Assembly: GCA_016794125.1 (NCBI GenBank)
Contig: JAEUKT010000001.1
Span: forward strand, 62,001-126,000
Reading direction: 5' to 3'
From: Alphaproteobacteria bacterium
Lineage (GTDB): Bacteria; Pseudomonadota; Alphaproteobacteria; Micavibrionales; UBA2020
Length of the DNA stretch: 64,000 nucleotides
Shown: in pieces, positions 27,896 to 36,001 of the stretch
How positions within the stretch are numbered: position 1 is the first letter of the stretch
Layout: the number at the start of each line of letters is the position of its first letter
The notes under the pieces: generated by a model
Seen by the model: the letters and a program-made list of their open reading frames with translations, nothing else
The model's database searches: none
Told to the model about the DNA's origin: nothing
Made by a program: the position numbers and the translations under genes

Positions 27896-28342
27896 ATGGA
27901 AGAGACGTTCGACGAGATCATCAAGGCGCAGGGCATCTACAAAAAGATGGTCGCCTGCGACAGTCCCGCCGCCTTCAAGAAGGTGTTTTCGGAAGCGATA
28001 TATGCGTCTTCCCTCACCGATTTTTATCCCGTTGTGGTGCGCGCGCAAATCGCAGCCGCGCTGCTGGCGGCGCATGAACTGCGCGGCACCGAAGGTTTCG
28101 TGTTCGGCGATTACCTTTATAATTCCTTCGGCCTGCATCCGCATCACTTCCTGCAATCATCGACACAAAGCACCGCCGACATCATGGAGCGCGATCTTGG
28201 CGAGGTGGAGGGCATGTTCCGCGCCTTCGGTTACGCCATCGAACACGGCGTGGTTGCCAACCATCCGTCGGAGGGTGATGCGATGAAAGTCATCGATTTC
28301 ATCGAAGCACGCCGCAAGAAAGCCGCTGAAAACGCTGCATAA
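27896..28342 (+). CDS. Hypothetical helical protein
   Basis: A 148-residue soluble, mostly helical protein with no family I recognise. Features are EETFDEIIKAQGIYKKMV, a middle with SSLTDFYPVVVRAQIAAALLAAHELRG and a basic C-terminus EARRKKAAENAA. ATG 27896 is chosen over the in-frame TTG 27872 because GGGGAG lies about 10 nt before it. It follows nadE by 57 nt. Confidence 0.65.
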   Translation: MEETFDEIIKAQGIYKKMVACDSPAAFKKVFSEAIYASSLTDFYPVVVRAQIAAALLAAHELRGTEGFVFGDYLYNSFGLHPHHFLQSSTQSTADIMERDLGEVEGMFRAFGYAIEHGVVANHPSEGDAMKVIDFIEARRKKAAENAA

Positions 28343-28353
28343 TTTCGTTTTTC

Positions 28354-28382
28354 TTGACTTGGTTGCTATTGTTATGTAAATA
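28354..28382 (+). promoter_or_regulatory. Weak candidate promoter for the GNAT gene
   Basis: TTGACT (28354-28359) is followed after 17 bp by TAAATA (28377-28382), within an AT-rich 66-nt gap. The -35 is good (5/6) but the -10 poor (3/6). Confidence 0.3.
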
Positions 28383-28408
28383 ATAGGCTTCTGTTTTTCA
28401 GGAGCCCT

Positions 28409-28954
28409 ATGTCGTCAAAGCTGTCACTCGCCTTCCGCAAAGCCGCATCGCGCGACGTTGACGCGCTGGTGAAGGTCTATGCGGATTCATTCGCCGACAA
28501 AAACGAAGCGACCGACCTGGACGGCTATATCCGCTGGAGCGTCGCCGACCGCGACTACCGCGTCATCATCGCCGAAACCGCAGACAGCAAAATCGCGGGC
28601 TTCGTGATGACGGAATTCAATTCATCGACGATGCGTAACGCTGTAAACGTGGCGCAGCTGGCGGTGTCGCCGGAATTCCAGGGGCAAGGTGTCGGCCGTG
28701 CGCTGCTGGAACAGGTCGAGGAAACCGCGCTGAAAAACGAATTCGACACCGTCACCCTGCAGGTGCGCAAAGGAAACACCAGAGCACGCGGCCTGTACGA
28801 CAGCATGGGCTTCCGTGAAATGGGCGAAGAAAAGAAATATTACCGCGACGGCGAAAGCGCGATCGAGATGAAGAAATACCTGAACCCTGCGGTAGTGCCC
28901 AAGGCCTTCAGCATCCCCCGCTATTTCCGCCGCATGATCGGCATTTACGCTTAG
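28409..28954 (+). CDS. GNAT family N-acetyltransferase
   Basis: A 181-residue protein of the RimI-like GNAT fold. Acetyl-CoA motif A is visible as VAQLAVSPEFQGQGVGRALLEQVE (about 84-107). Motif B follows as TLQVRKGNTRARGLYDSMGFREMGEEKKYY. The substrate is unknown; RimI-like members acetylate protein N-termini, others small amines or antibiotics. The stop overlaps the stop of the convergent small membrane gene. Confidence 0.9.
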   Translation: MSSKLSLAFRKAASRDVDALVKVYADSFADKNEATDLDGYIRWSVADRDYRVIIAETADSKIAGFVMTEFNSSTMRNAVNVAQLAVSPEFQGQGVGRALLEQVEETALKNEFDTVTLQVRKGNTRARGLYDSMGFREMGEEKKYYRDGESAIEMKKYLNPAVVPKAFSIPRYFRRMIGIYA

Positions 28955-29229
28955 CGGAAACCCAGTATCGGGCGCGGATCGACCAGCCCGGTTTTCGCCC
29001 CCAACAGCAGCGCCCCGATCACCACAAACGGAATGACCGCGATAAACGCCCTGCGCATATTGATCCGCCGCGAGGCCGAAAACGACCGCGCGACGTAAAA
29101 CAGCGTCAGCCCCAGCGAAAACAGCGCCGCAACCAGCACGAAATACGGCGCCTTGTCATTGCCGCCATGCGCCAGCGCAACGGCGATGCCCGACAGTAAA
29201 ACGGGCGCGAAACAGAAATTTTTCATCAT
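28951..29229 (-). CDS. Small membrane protein
   Basis: A 92-residue protein with three hydrophobic segments (residues about 5-20, 28-48 and 62-80) separated by short polar turns including ARSFSASRRINMRR. No family is recognised. Its ATG shares a base with the stop of the upstream esterase gene (TAATG), so translation is probably coupled; ATG 29226 is one codon in. Confidence 0.6.
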   Translation of the reverse strand: MMKNFCFAPVLLSGIAVALAHGGNDKAPYFVLVAALFSLGLTLFYVARSFSASRRINMRRAFIAVIPFVVIGALLLGAKTGLVDPRPILGFR

Positions 29230-30281
29230 TATTCGTTTATATACCGCGCCACAACAGGGTCAAGTGTGGCGATGAATTTATCGACGTTATCGGTGTATTC
29301 GCCTTCTTTACCAAGATCGTTGTTGATCGCGCCGTGGCCTTTTTTCACGGGGATAACCTGCGCCGGGATGCCAAGCGCGTTGCTTTTTTCCGCATATTCA
29401 TCCGACTGGCCGCAGGGGTCGCCGGTGCGGCCGTCCGAACAGATGCTGAGCCACGGCGATGCTGTTTTATCCAGCTGATGGAACGGGGATGATGCGATCC
29501 AGTACGACTCCTCGTCGCCAAACGCCTCCGCATAGCGCTCCTTCATGAATTCGATCGGGTGGTTCATCTGCGTCACCACATTGGTCGTGCCGCTGTCGAG
29601 CGAGATGGTGCCGATCAGTTTTGTCACGCCCGCTTCCTGCCGCATTTTTGCATCGGCATTGACCAGCGACACCAGATGTGCGCCCGCCGAATGTCCCATC
29701 AGGATCACGCGCGACGCATCGCCGCCCCATTCTTCGGCATGTTTTTGCACATAGGCGACGGCGCGCGCCACATCCTTGCCCTGCTGCAGCGCCATACTGC
29801 CCTCCGACACCATCGGGTAATTGACGCTGACGTATAAAAATCCCTTGGCGGTGTAATGCTGCATTTTATTGCCGGTCATGCCGCGCGCGGTTTTGTCGCC
29901 CACGCACCAGCCGCCGCCATGCACCATGATGATGATCGGCGCCAGTTTTTCGATCTTGCGTTTCGGATAAAACACATCGAGTTTTTGCAGCGGCGCATCG
30001 CCATAGGCAACATCCACGATATCACCGGGCGTGCTTTTGGCGTTGACACCTTTGCCGCCGCGGCTCATCAGCTTATCGACCTGCGCCTTGCGGTCGGCGC
30101 AGGTGCCGCCGCCCAGCCCCTCCAGCAGCTTCTCGGTCAGACCCCCCTTCTGTTCGTCCGCGCCCTTTGCCTCGCGGCGCTTCATGAGCATTTCACGCAA
30201 GCGCCCGCCCTCGGCATCTGCCTGCGGCACGAAAACCGCAGCGGAAAAAAGGATGGAGAAGATAATAAGAATGCGAACCAT
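29229..30281 (-). CDS. Secreted alpha/beta hydrolase (BD-FAE/carboxylesterase-like)
   Basis: A 350-residue protein starting at MVRILIIFSILFSAAVFVPQADA, a signal peptide; the longer open frame upstream is rejected because AGG sits 6 nt before this ATG. The hydrolase core has the oxyanion motif IIMVHGGGWCVGD near 110, the nucleophile elbow LMGHSAGAHL near 195 and a late KKGHGAINNDL with the catalytic His. It probably hydrolyses esters in the periplasm. An N-terminal linker of about 60 residues with a KGADEQKGG stretch precedes the catalytic domain. Confidence 0.85.
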   Translation of the reverse strand: MVRILIIFSILFSAAVFVPQADAEGGRLREMLMKRREAKGADEQKGGLTEKLLEGLGGGTCADRKAQVDKLMSRGGKGVNAKSTPGDIVDVAYGDAPLQKLDVFYPKRKIEKLAPIIIMVHGGGWCVGDKTARGMTGNKMQHYTAKGFLYVSVNYPMVSEGSMALQQGKDVARAVAYVQKHAEEWGGDASRVILMGHSAGAHLVSLVNADAKMRQEAGVTKLIGTISLDSGTTNVVTQMNHPIEFMKERYAEAFGDEESYWIASSPFHQLDKTASPWLSICSDGRTGDPCGQSDEYAEKSNALGIPAQVIPVKKGHGAINNDLGKEGEYTDNVDKFIATLDPVVARYINE

Positions 30282-30381
30282 GTGATACCTGCCTGTTGGA
30301 TATAATACTGCCAGAATGCCCAAGCCCCTGTGAACAGTCATAAATTCCTGAATTTCCTTGATAATTTGCCATATAATCCAC

Positions 30382-30409
30382 TTGGATTTTAAAGCCTATG
30401 TAGTATATT
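30382..30409 (+). promoter_or_regulatory. Candidate promoter for gltX
   Basis: TTGGAT (30382-30387), a 16-bp spacer and TATATT (30404-30409). A perfect TATAAT at 30372-30377 with a weaker upstream box (CTGAAT, 18 bp) may be a second promoter in the same AT-rich gap. Confidence 0.4.
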
Positions 30410-30441
30410 GGCTGTTCTGAATTTGAAGGGATTTAAAGACC

Positions 30442-31779
30442 ATGACCGTCGCCGTAAGATTTGCCCCCAGCCCCACCGGAAAGCTGCATGTCGGCTCTGC
30501 GCGAACCGCGCTGATCGTCTGGCTGTGGGCGCGCAAGAACAAGGGCACGTTCATGCTGCGCATCGACGATACCGACCTTGTGCGCTCGACCGAGGAAAAC
30601 GTCGAAGACATCATGTCCGGCATGAAATGGCTGGGCCTCAACTGGGACAGCTTCGCCCGCCAGCGCGACCGCGGCGAAGATTACGCACGCACGATCCAGA
30701 AACTGAAAGACAACGGCCGCCTCTACCCTTGCTATGAAACGGAAGAAGAGCTGGAGCTGAAGCGCAAGGTCCAGCTGAACATGAAACAGCCGCCGATCTA
30801 TGACCGCGCCGCGCTGAAACTGACGGACGAGCAAAAAGCGAAATTCGAAGCCGACGGCATCAAGCCGCATTGGCGTTTCAAGCTGAACCACACCCCGATC
30901 ATCTGGGAAGACCTCGTGCGCGGGCATGTGGAATTCGACGGCAAGGATATGTCCGACCCCGTGCTGGTGCGCGCCGACGGCCGCCCGCTCTATCACATCT
31001 GCTCCGTCATCGACGATATCGATTTCGGCGTGACGCACATTGTGCGCGGCGAAGACCATGTGACCAACACCGCAACGCATGTGCAGATGTTCGAAGCACT
31101 GGGCGCCAAGCCGCCGCAATTCGCGCACGTCACCCTGCTGGGCGACATGGAGGGCGGCAAGCTGTCGAAACGCAAGGGCGGCTTCGGCATCAAATCGCTC
31201 CAGCATGAAGTCGGCATCGAGCCGATGGCGCTGATCTCCCTCGTCTCCCGCATCGGCACGTCGGACCCCATCGAGCCGCTGTTTACGATGCAGGAAGTGA
31301 TCGACAGCTTCGACTTCGCCAAATTCTCGCGCAACCTGCCGAAGTTTGATGAAGACGAACTGTACCGCCTGAATGCCAAGATTTTGCACCAGACGCCGTT
31401 CAGCGCTGTGAAGGAACGCCTTGCAGCGCAAGGCTTGGGTGAAATTGACGAAGCCTTCTGGAACGCCGTACGACCGAACCTCGAGGTTCTCGGCGACATC
31501 AAGGATTGGTGGCATGTGGCCAAGGGCAATGTCACGCCCGTCATTCAGGACGCGGACTTTGCCAAGACCGCAGCCGAACTCCTCCCCCCTGCGCCGTGGG
31601 ATAACACGACATGGCAAAAATGGGTCGAGGAAATCAAGCAAAAGACCAACCGCCGCGGCAAGGAACTGTTCATGCCGCTCCGCTGCGCCATCACAGGCCA
31701 GGAACACGGCCCCGACCTGAAAGACCTGCTGCCCCTGATCGGGCGCGAGCGGGTTTTGGAGAGGCTGAAGGCGGCTTGA
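30442..31779 (+). CDS. gltX: Glutamyl-tRNA synthetase
   Basis: A 445-residue class I synthetase. RFAPSPTGKLHVGSARTAL carries the HIGH-like HVGS (residues 16-19). LRIDDTDLVRSTEENVEDI, HIVRGEDHVTNTATH and the KMSKS-like GGKLSKRKGG near 239 follow. The last 130 residues are the helical anticodon-binding region with FMPLRCAITGQEHGPDL. Alphaproteobacteria often have two GltX copies, one mischarging tRNA-Gln; which copy this is cannot be told here. trmJ follows 3 nt downstream. Confidence 0.96.
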   Translation: MTVAVRFAPSPTGKLHVGSARTALIVWLWARKNKGTFMLRIDDTDLVRSTEENVEDIMSGMKWLGLNWDSFARQRDRGEDYARTIQKLKDNGRLYPCYETEEELELKRKVQLNMKQPPIYDRAALKLTDEQKAKFEADGIKPHWRFKLNHTPIIWEDLVRGHVEFDGKDMSDPVLVRADGRPLYHICSVIDDIDFGVTHIVRGEDHVTNTATHVQMFEALGAKPPQFAHVTLLGDMEGGKLSKRKGGFGIKSLQHEVGIEPMALISLVSRIGTSDPIEPLFTMQEVIDSFDFAKFSRNLPKFDEDELYRLNAKILHQTPFSAVKERLAAQGLGEIDEAFWNAVRPNLEVLGDIKDWWHVAKGNVTPVIQDADFAKTAAELLPPAPWDNTTWQKWVEEIKQKTNRRGKELFMPLRCAITGQEHGPDLKDLLPLIGRERVLERLKAA

Positions 31780-31782
31780 TAA

Positions 31783-32562
31783 ATGGCCGGCACCAACACC
31801 GCAAAAGAAAATACCAAAGCCATCCCCCTCGCACCCGCCGTGATCCTCGTGCGGCCGCAGCTGGGGCAGAATATCGGCATGTGCGCTCGGGCGATGCTGA
31901 ATTGTGCGGTGACGGAATTGCGGATCGTGAAGCCGCGCGACGGCTGGCCGAACCATGACGCGACGGCGGCGGCATCGGGCGCGATCGAGCTGCTGGAAAA
32001 AGCGAAAATTTACGAGACGACGGCGGAGGCCGTAGCCGACCTTGAATTCGTGGTGGCAACAACGGCTCGCGAACGTGGCATCGTGAAGGATATTTACACG
32101 GCGGAGGCGGCGGCGAAGGAAATCCGCGCACGTAACGTGAACAACCAGAAATGCGGCATCATGTTCGGCCCGGAACGCACCGGGCTGGAATCCGACGATG
32201 TGGCGCTGGCATCCGCCATCGTTAACATCCCGCTCAACCCCGGCTTTTCATCGCTTAACTTGGCGCAGGCTGTGCTGCTGACCTGTTACGCTTGGCTGAA
32301 CGCCGATAACCCGTTCCGCGAAGAACAGGTCGTGCCCGACCTTGGCGATACCGCGCCCGCGACCAAGGGCGATGTCGAAAATTTGATGAAGCATCTGGAA
32401 GACGATCTGGACACCGGCGGTTTCTTCCGCAGCCCCGAACAGCGCCCCACCATCTTGCGGAACATCGGCAATTTTTTTCACCGCTCCGGCATGACGCAGC
32501 AGGATGTGCGCACGATGCACGGCATTTTTTCCTGCCTGACGGGAAAGCGGATGAGAAAGTAA
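31783..32562 (+). CDS. trmJ: tRNA/rRNA 2'-O-methyltransferase, TrmJ/SpoU family
   Basis: A 259-residue SPOUT methyltransferase. Typical motifs are VILVRPQLGQNIGMCARAMLNC at the start, ATTARERG and GIMFGPERTGLESDDV with the SAM knot near 125. NPGFSSLNLAQAVLLTCYAW contains the trefoil-knot closing residues. TrmJ methylates position 32 of tRNAs. The C-terminal region (residues 190-259) is the helical extension found in TrmJ. It is co-directional with gltX, with a 3-nt gap. Confidence 0.9.
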   Translation: MAGTNTAKENTKAIPLAPAVILVRPQLGQNIGMCARAMLNCAVTELRIVKPRDGWPNHDATAAASGAIELLEKAKIYETTAEAVADLEFVVATTARERGIVKDIYTAEAAAKEIRARNVNNQKCGIMFGPERTGLESDDVALASAIVNIPLNPGFSSLNLAQAVLLTCYAWLNADNPFREEQVVPDLGDTAPATKGDVENLMKHLEDDLDTGGFFRSPEQRPTILRNIGNFFHRSGMTQQDVRTMHGIFSCLTGKRMRK

Positions 32563-32572
32563 CCGAAGTATT

Positions 32573-33193
32573 TTAGAGGTGCAGTCCGGGATCTTTTTTC
32601 TTCGGTGCCGGCGGCACATCGCTGATGTTGCCATCCACATGCCTGCGATAGGATTCCGCGAATTTCTGGCGCAGACTCGGCACGCGCTCCAGTAGCTGTG
32701 AAAATTTCGGAGATTCCGCGAAATCGCGCATATCGACGTTCATGGCAGCCTGCACGGCTTCTTCCGCACGCTCGCGCTTGGCACCCAGAGCTGCGAAAAA
32801 CTCGGCGTTTTCTTTTTCCAGTTTTTCCTTGGTGTTTTCTACGCGCTTGTCGCCTGTAATCCAGCCCACGACAATGCTCGGCGCGAGAAACACCCATGAT
32901 GCAGGAACGCCGAACAGCGCCACAGAAACGATATCGAGCGCAAGATTTGTGCCGATTACTGCGCCGAAATAGCCGCCCAGCCATTTGCTTTTGGCTTGCG
33001 ACTTGATATCGCCAGTGGCGGTATCGATAAAAGTATCAATCGCCTGCTTCTGGTCTTCCAGCTTCAAAATCTTGTAGGCGGGGTCGCGGCTTTGCAAAGC
33101 TTCCTCGTAACGCGCATCCAGCGTACGCAGGATTTCCTGTTTCGCTTCCGCTGCCTTGGCTTCCGCCGCTTCGCGCCGTTTTTTGAAGAACAT
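32573..33193 (-). CDS. Coiled-coil/membrane-hairpin protein, tandem copy 2
   Basis: A 206-residue unrecognised protein. Residues 1-70 are charged helical coiled-coil (KRREAAEAKAAEAKQE...), 75-115 are two membrane segments and 118-150 a second coiled-coil (ENTKEKLEKENAEFFAAL). A short conserved block MRDFAESPKFSQLLERVPSLRQKF comes next, and the tail is VPPAPKKKDPGLHL. It shares this plan and block with the gene 17 nt upstream. Its stop is 10 nt from the convergent trmJ stop. Confidence 0.65.
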   Translation of the reverse strand: MFFKKRREAAEAKAAEAKQEILRTLDARYEEALQSRDPAYKILKLEDQKQAIDTFIDTATGDIKSQAKSKWLGGYFGAVIGTNLALDIVSVALFGVPASWVFLAPSIVVGWITGDKRVENTKEKLEKENAEFFAALGAKRERAEEAVQAAMNVDMRDFAESPKFSQLLERVPSLRQKFAESYRRHVDGNISDVPPAPKKKDPGLHL

Positions 33194-33210
33194 GTGCAGA
33201 CCCTTCCCTG

Positions 33211-33834
33211 TTAAAGCCTGAAACCCGTGCCGTCGTTTTTCGGCGGCGGCGTGATGCCAGGTTCGCCGACATCTGTAAGCGTCTTTTTCAACGCCGCCAT
33301 GAAATGTTCACGCAGGCCCGGTATCGCCTGCAACGTATCGAATTTCGGTGACGCGGCGAGCTCCCTGATATTCAGGCCTACGGTTTCGCCTGTCGCCACT
33401 GTAATATCTGCCTGCTGCTGTGTCAGCGCATCGAAAAACGGCTGCAATTCTTTTTCCATGCGCGCCGCATGGGCGGCGCCGCGTTTTTCGCCCAGATACA
33501 TACCGCCCATAATCGCCGGTATCATCGGCAACACCATCAGCGCAGGTGCTGCCGCAAGCACGCCGATAGTGACGGCCGCCGCACCTAACGACCCGAAAGT
33601 GACTGTCAGATAAGGGAGCACCAGCTTGGCCGAGCTTTTGCTATGGATTGCCGTCTTCGCGATGGTTTCGACGTTATCGACAACCTCGCGCAACTGGTCG
33701 AGCTTGACGAGCCTGTCTGCCACATCGGGCGTATTCACCGCTTCATCAAATGCGGCACGCAGGTTATCCAACACCTGCAAGCGGGCGGATGCGGCTTCGG
33801 CGCGCTTTTCCTCTTTTGATTTCCACAGTTTCAT
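33211..33834 (-). CDS. Coiled-coil/membrane-hairpin protein, tandem copy 1
   Basis: A 207-residue paralogue of the downstream gene. The N-terminal coiled-coil is KLWKSKEEKRAEAASARLQ, and two long membrane segments occupy about 70-112. Then come RMEKELQPFFDALTQQQAD, the shared block IRELAASPKFDTLQAIPGLREHF and the tail ITPPPKNDGTGFRL. ATG 33834 is chosen over an upstream in-frame start because GGAG lies 5 nt before it. The paired PPxxK-D-G-x-x-L tails suggest a conserved C-terminal contact. Function unknown. Confidence 0.65.
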   Translation of the reverse strand: MKLWKSKEEKRAEAASARLQVLDNLRAAFDEAVNTPDVADRLVKLDQLREVVDNVETIAKTAIHSKSSAKLVLPYLTVTFGSLGAAAVTIGVLAAAPALMVLPMIPAIMGGMYLGEKRGAAHAARMEKELQPFFDALTQQQADITVATGETVGLNIRELAASPKFDTLQAIPGLREHFMAALKKTLTDVGEPGITPPPKNDGTGFRL

Positions 33835-33857
33835 ACTGTCTCCGGCTGTTGTTACGG

Positions 33858-33885
33858 ATAATAAAGCCCGTGCCCGCCGTGTCAA
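33858..33885 (-). promoter_or_regulatory. Promoter for the coiled-coil membrane pair
   Basis: On the minus strand: TTGACA (33885-33880), a 16-bp spacer and TATTAT (33863-33858). It sits just downstream of the rpsD terminator, so the pair is transcribed independently of rpsD. Confidence 0.7.
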
Positions 33886-33891
33886 GACAAC

Positions 33892-33917
33892 AAAAAAGCC
33901 GCCCCTTGCGGAGCGGC
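33892..33917 (-). terminator. rpsD intrinsic terminator
   Basis: On the minus strand the stem GCCGCTCC/GGGGCGGC (one mismatch, loop GCAA) is followed directly by TTTTTT. The opposite side also has a short TTTT run, so it may work weakly in both directions. Confidence 0.85.
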
Positions 33918-33940
33918 CTTTTGCTGGAATTCTATCCGGA

Positions 33941-34555
33941 TTAGCGGGAGTAGAATTCGATGATCAGGTTCGGTTCCATACGGACAGGGTACGGGACTTC
34001 TTCGAATTTCGGGCCGCGGACGAATTTGCCGGTGCCTTCTTTGTGGTTCACTTCGAGGTAGCCCGGCACTTCGCGGTCGGGAGCATCGACTGCCAGCACG
34101 ACGAGCGCGAGCTGCAGGGATTTTTCCTTCACTTCGATCACGTCGCCGTCTTTCAGCTGCAGCGAGGGGATGGTGACGCGTTTGCCGTTCACTTTCACGT
34201 GGCCGTGGTTCACGAACTGGCGTGCGGCGAACATGGTGGGGACGAATTTCATGCGGTACATAACGGTGTCGATGCGGCGTTCCAGCAGTTCGACCAGGTT
34301 GTGACCCGAGTCACCCTTGCGGCGGCGCGCTTCTTCGTACAGGCGATAGAACTGGCCTTCGCCGATGTTCGCGTAGTAGCCGCGAAGTTTTTGTTTTGCG
34401 AGCAGCTGGATCGCGTAGTCGGTCGGCTTCTTGCGGTTCTGGCCGTGCTGGCCGGGGCCGTATTCGCGTTTGTTGTAGGGGGATTTTGCGCGGCCCCAGA
34501 GGTTTACACCAAGGCGGCGGTCGATTTTGTGTTTAGCCTGCGGACGTTTAGCCAT
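33941..34555 (-). CDS. rpsD: 30S ribosomal protein S4
   Basis: A 204-residue protein of exact family length. The N-terminal [29 protein letters not shown] is typical of S4 without the zinc Cys motif. The S4 RNA-binding domain [36 protein letters not shown] lies around 95-130. It is a primary 16S rRNA binder in 30S assembly. It is monocistronic here, with its own promoter, a structured leader and a terminator. Confidence 0.98.
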   Translation of the reverse strand: MAKRPQAKHKIDRRLGVNLWGRAKSPYNKREYGPGQHGQNRKKPTDYAIQLLAKQKLRGYYANIGEGQFYRLYEEARRRKGDSGHNLVELLERRIDTVMYRMKFVPTMFAARQFVNHGHVKVNGKRVTIPSLQLKDGDVIEVKEKSLQLALVVLAVDAPDREVPGYLEVNHKEGTGKFVRGPKFEEVPYPVRMEPNLIIEFYSR

Positions 34556-34673
34556 TTATCGTTTCCTTCTAAAGATGTTTTACATCGTTCTTACAATTGT
34601 CCCGGTAGTTCGGCCCTCCGACGGAGGCGACGTGGTCAGGGCAAAGCAGCCCCTCCCCTCATTCCCGGGAATG
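34556..34673 (-). promoter_or_regulatory. rpsD structured 5' leader with palindrome at the predicted start
   Basis: The leader of about 118 nt begins with the perfect 14-bp palindrome CATTCCCGGGAATG (34660-34673), exactly at the predicted first transcribed base. It also contains a tight hairpin CCTCC-GAC-GGAGG (34615-34627). S4 represses its own mRNA in other bacteria, so a leader with such structure could be an autoregulatory site, but no known S4 leader motif is recognised. Confidence 0.4.
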
Positions 34674-34679
34674 TGAGCG

Positions 34680-34707
34680 AATATAAGGGTTTCTGCGGGA
34701 TTGTCAA
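34680..34707 (-). promoter_or_regulatory. rpsD promoter
   Basis: On the minus strand: a perfect TTGACA (34707-34702), a 16-bp spacer and TATATT (34685-34680). The remaining gap up to 34783 is AT-rich with no gene or further signal that I can see. Confidence 0.75.
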
Positions 34708-34783
34708 TCTGATAATTATGAATAAAAGTAATAAATGGCCAGTAAATTCAACACCTTGTAAGCCAGTAACAAGAAAATACGGA

Positions 34784-35173
34784 CTAACGGCCCAATTTAG
34801 GCGGCTTTCGTGACTTCAGAATCTTCATCGCCTGCTCCGTCCGGTCCTTCATATGGCGCGGGTGCTGATCGATCGGCGTGGCATCGCGATAGGCGCTGCC
34901 GATCCATTGATGGTCGAGATAGCTCATATCCGCCGGCGGGTATTTCAGCTGCGCGTCATGTTCCAGCTGTTCGATCTTTGCCAATGCCTCTGCCTCCGGC
35001 AGAGCCTCGGAAATCAACGCGGAGTAAGAGCCTTTGTCGTAGAGGTGATGTTCGCGTATCCAGTATCCCGGCTGGTTGAAGGCGGGATCCATCGACCAGA
35101 ACAGGTTGCTTTTCTGGTTGTCGCGCTGCGCCTTGTACGCGGCGGTGCGCCAGATTTTGCGGTCGTCGGTCAA
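34784..35173 (-). CDS. Hypothetical protein, TTG start overlapping the upstream stop
   Basis: A 129-residue soluble protein: WRTAAYKAQRDNQKSNLFWSMDPAFNQPGYWIREHHLYDKG, then an acidic helix (LPEAEALAKIEQLEHDAQL) and a basic end KILKSRKPPKLGR. I recognise no family. The open frame extends further upstream, but that part lies within the Mpo1-like gene in another frame. TTG 35173 overlaps its TGA (TTGA), which fits the coupled style of this operon. Confidence 0.55.
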   Translation of the reverse strand: MTDDRKIWRTAAYKAQRDNQKSNLFWSMDPAFNQPGYWIREHHLYDKGSYSALISEALPEAEALAKIEQLEHDAQLKYPPADMSYLDHQWIGSAYRDATPIDQHPRHMKDRTEQAMKILKSRKPPKLGR

Positions 35174-35646
35174 GGCGCCGGTGCCGGCGGTTGCGGCGGT
35201 TTTGCGCAGATGCGCTGGCCTTTGGGTTGCGTCGCGCGGGTGAAACGCTGTTTCAACCCTTTGACGCGTTCGATCACCGATTTGCCGAAGGATTGCGGCG
35301 CAGGTTTGGCTTCGGACGTTTTCGTCACATGCTGCTCGACTTCGGATTTCAGCGTGCCGGCGATGAAATGCCCGAACATTTTGAAATCGCTTTTCAGCGA
35401 CCAGAGCGGATAAGTGAATGTCGCGGGCTTGTTGCGCTCCACAAAGGCATGCGCCGTCCATGCCAAACCGTAACCGGCGGCGACAGCGGCGACGGGCAGC
35501 CACCATTGGCCGGTCACGACCGCCGCGCCCAGCAGGGCAATGCTTGCGCCCGTGCCAGCAATGTGTATGGCGCGCGTCAATGGCTTCGCATGTTCGTTCA
35601 GGTAATACGGCCAGAATTCCTTGAACGATTTGATGCGGTCGGTCAC
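35170..35646 (-). CDS. DUF962/Mpo1-like membrane protein
   Basis: A 158-residue protein starting at GTG 35646, which overlaps the previous stop (GTGA). The N-terminal block FKEFWPYYLNEHAKPLTRAIHIAGT is the DUF962 signature, and AWTAHAFVERNKPATFTYPLWSLKSDFKMF matches the second half. Two to three membrane segments lie between. The eukaryotic relative Mpo1 is a dioxygenase in alpha-oxidation of sphingolipid-derived fatty acids; that function here is inference. The C-terminal 50 residues are a basic, Pro-rich extension ending PPQPPAPAP. Confidence 0.82.
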   Translation of the reverse strand: MTDRIKSFKEFWPYYLNEHAKPLTRAIHIAGTGASIALLGAAVVTGQWWLPVAAVAAGYGLAWTAHAFVERNKPATFTYPLWSLKSDFKMFGHFIAGTLKSEVEQHVTKTSEAKPAPQSFGKSVIERVKGLKQRFTRATQPKGQRICAKPPQPPAPAP

Positions 35647-35999
35647 GGGTTTGCCTTCGGGTTGCGGTTGAAACGCGGGCCTTTGTTTGCGGGCAGCGCG
35701 ACGCGTTCCTGCTCTACCTGATAAACGCTCGGCAATTCCTTCATCAGTTTGGCGAAGTAACGGTCGCATTTCACTTTCGCAAAACCGCTGGCAAGGATGC
35801 CGCGCGTTTCGATCTGCACTTCCGCGCCGTGTTTTTGTGCAAGGCGGCGGATCGCGCGCACCATTTTATCGGTTGCCTGCGATTTTGCCTCCGCCACGCT
35901 CCCGAATTCGGCGGCAAGCCCGCCCGGCTTGCGGCGCGGCAGTTTTGCCATCACTACATAGCTGTCCGGCAATACCGATGACTGAGACGGTTTTGCCAT
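35643..35999 (-). CDS. Small protein with inhibitor-I9-like fold, copy 2
   Basis: A 118-residue soluble protein. The order PDSYVVMAKLPR, a helix with EAKSQATDKMVRAIRRLAQKHGAE, VQIETRGILASGFAKVKCDRYFAKLMKELPSVYQVEQER follows the subtilisin-propeptide (inhibitor I9) layout, as a stand-alone domain with a basic tail GPRFNRNPKANP. The fold call is inference from pattern. It lies 2 nt after a related 100-residue gene and overlaps the Mpo1-like gene downstream. Confidence 0.6.
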   Translation of the reverse strand: MAKPSQSSVLPDSYVVMAKLPRRKPGGLAAEFGSVAEAKSQATDKMVRAIRRLAQKHGAEVQIETRGILASGFAKVKCDRYFAKLMKELPSVYQVEQERVALPANKGPRFNRNPKANP

Positions 36000-36001
36000 G
36001 A

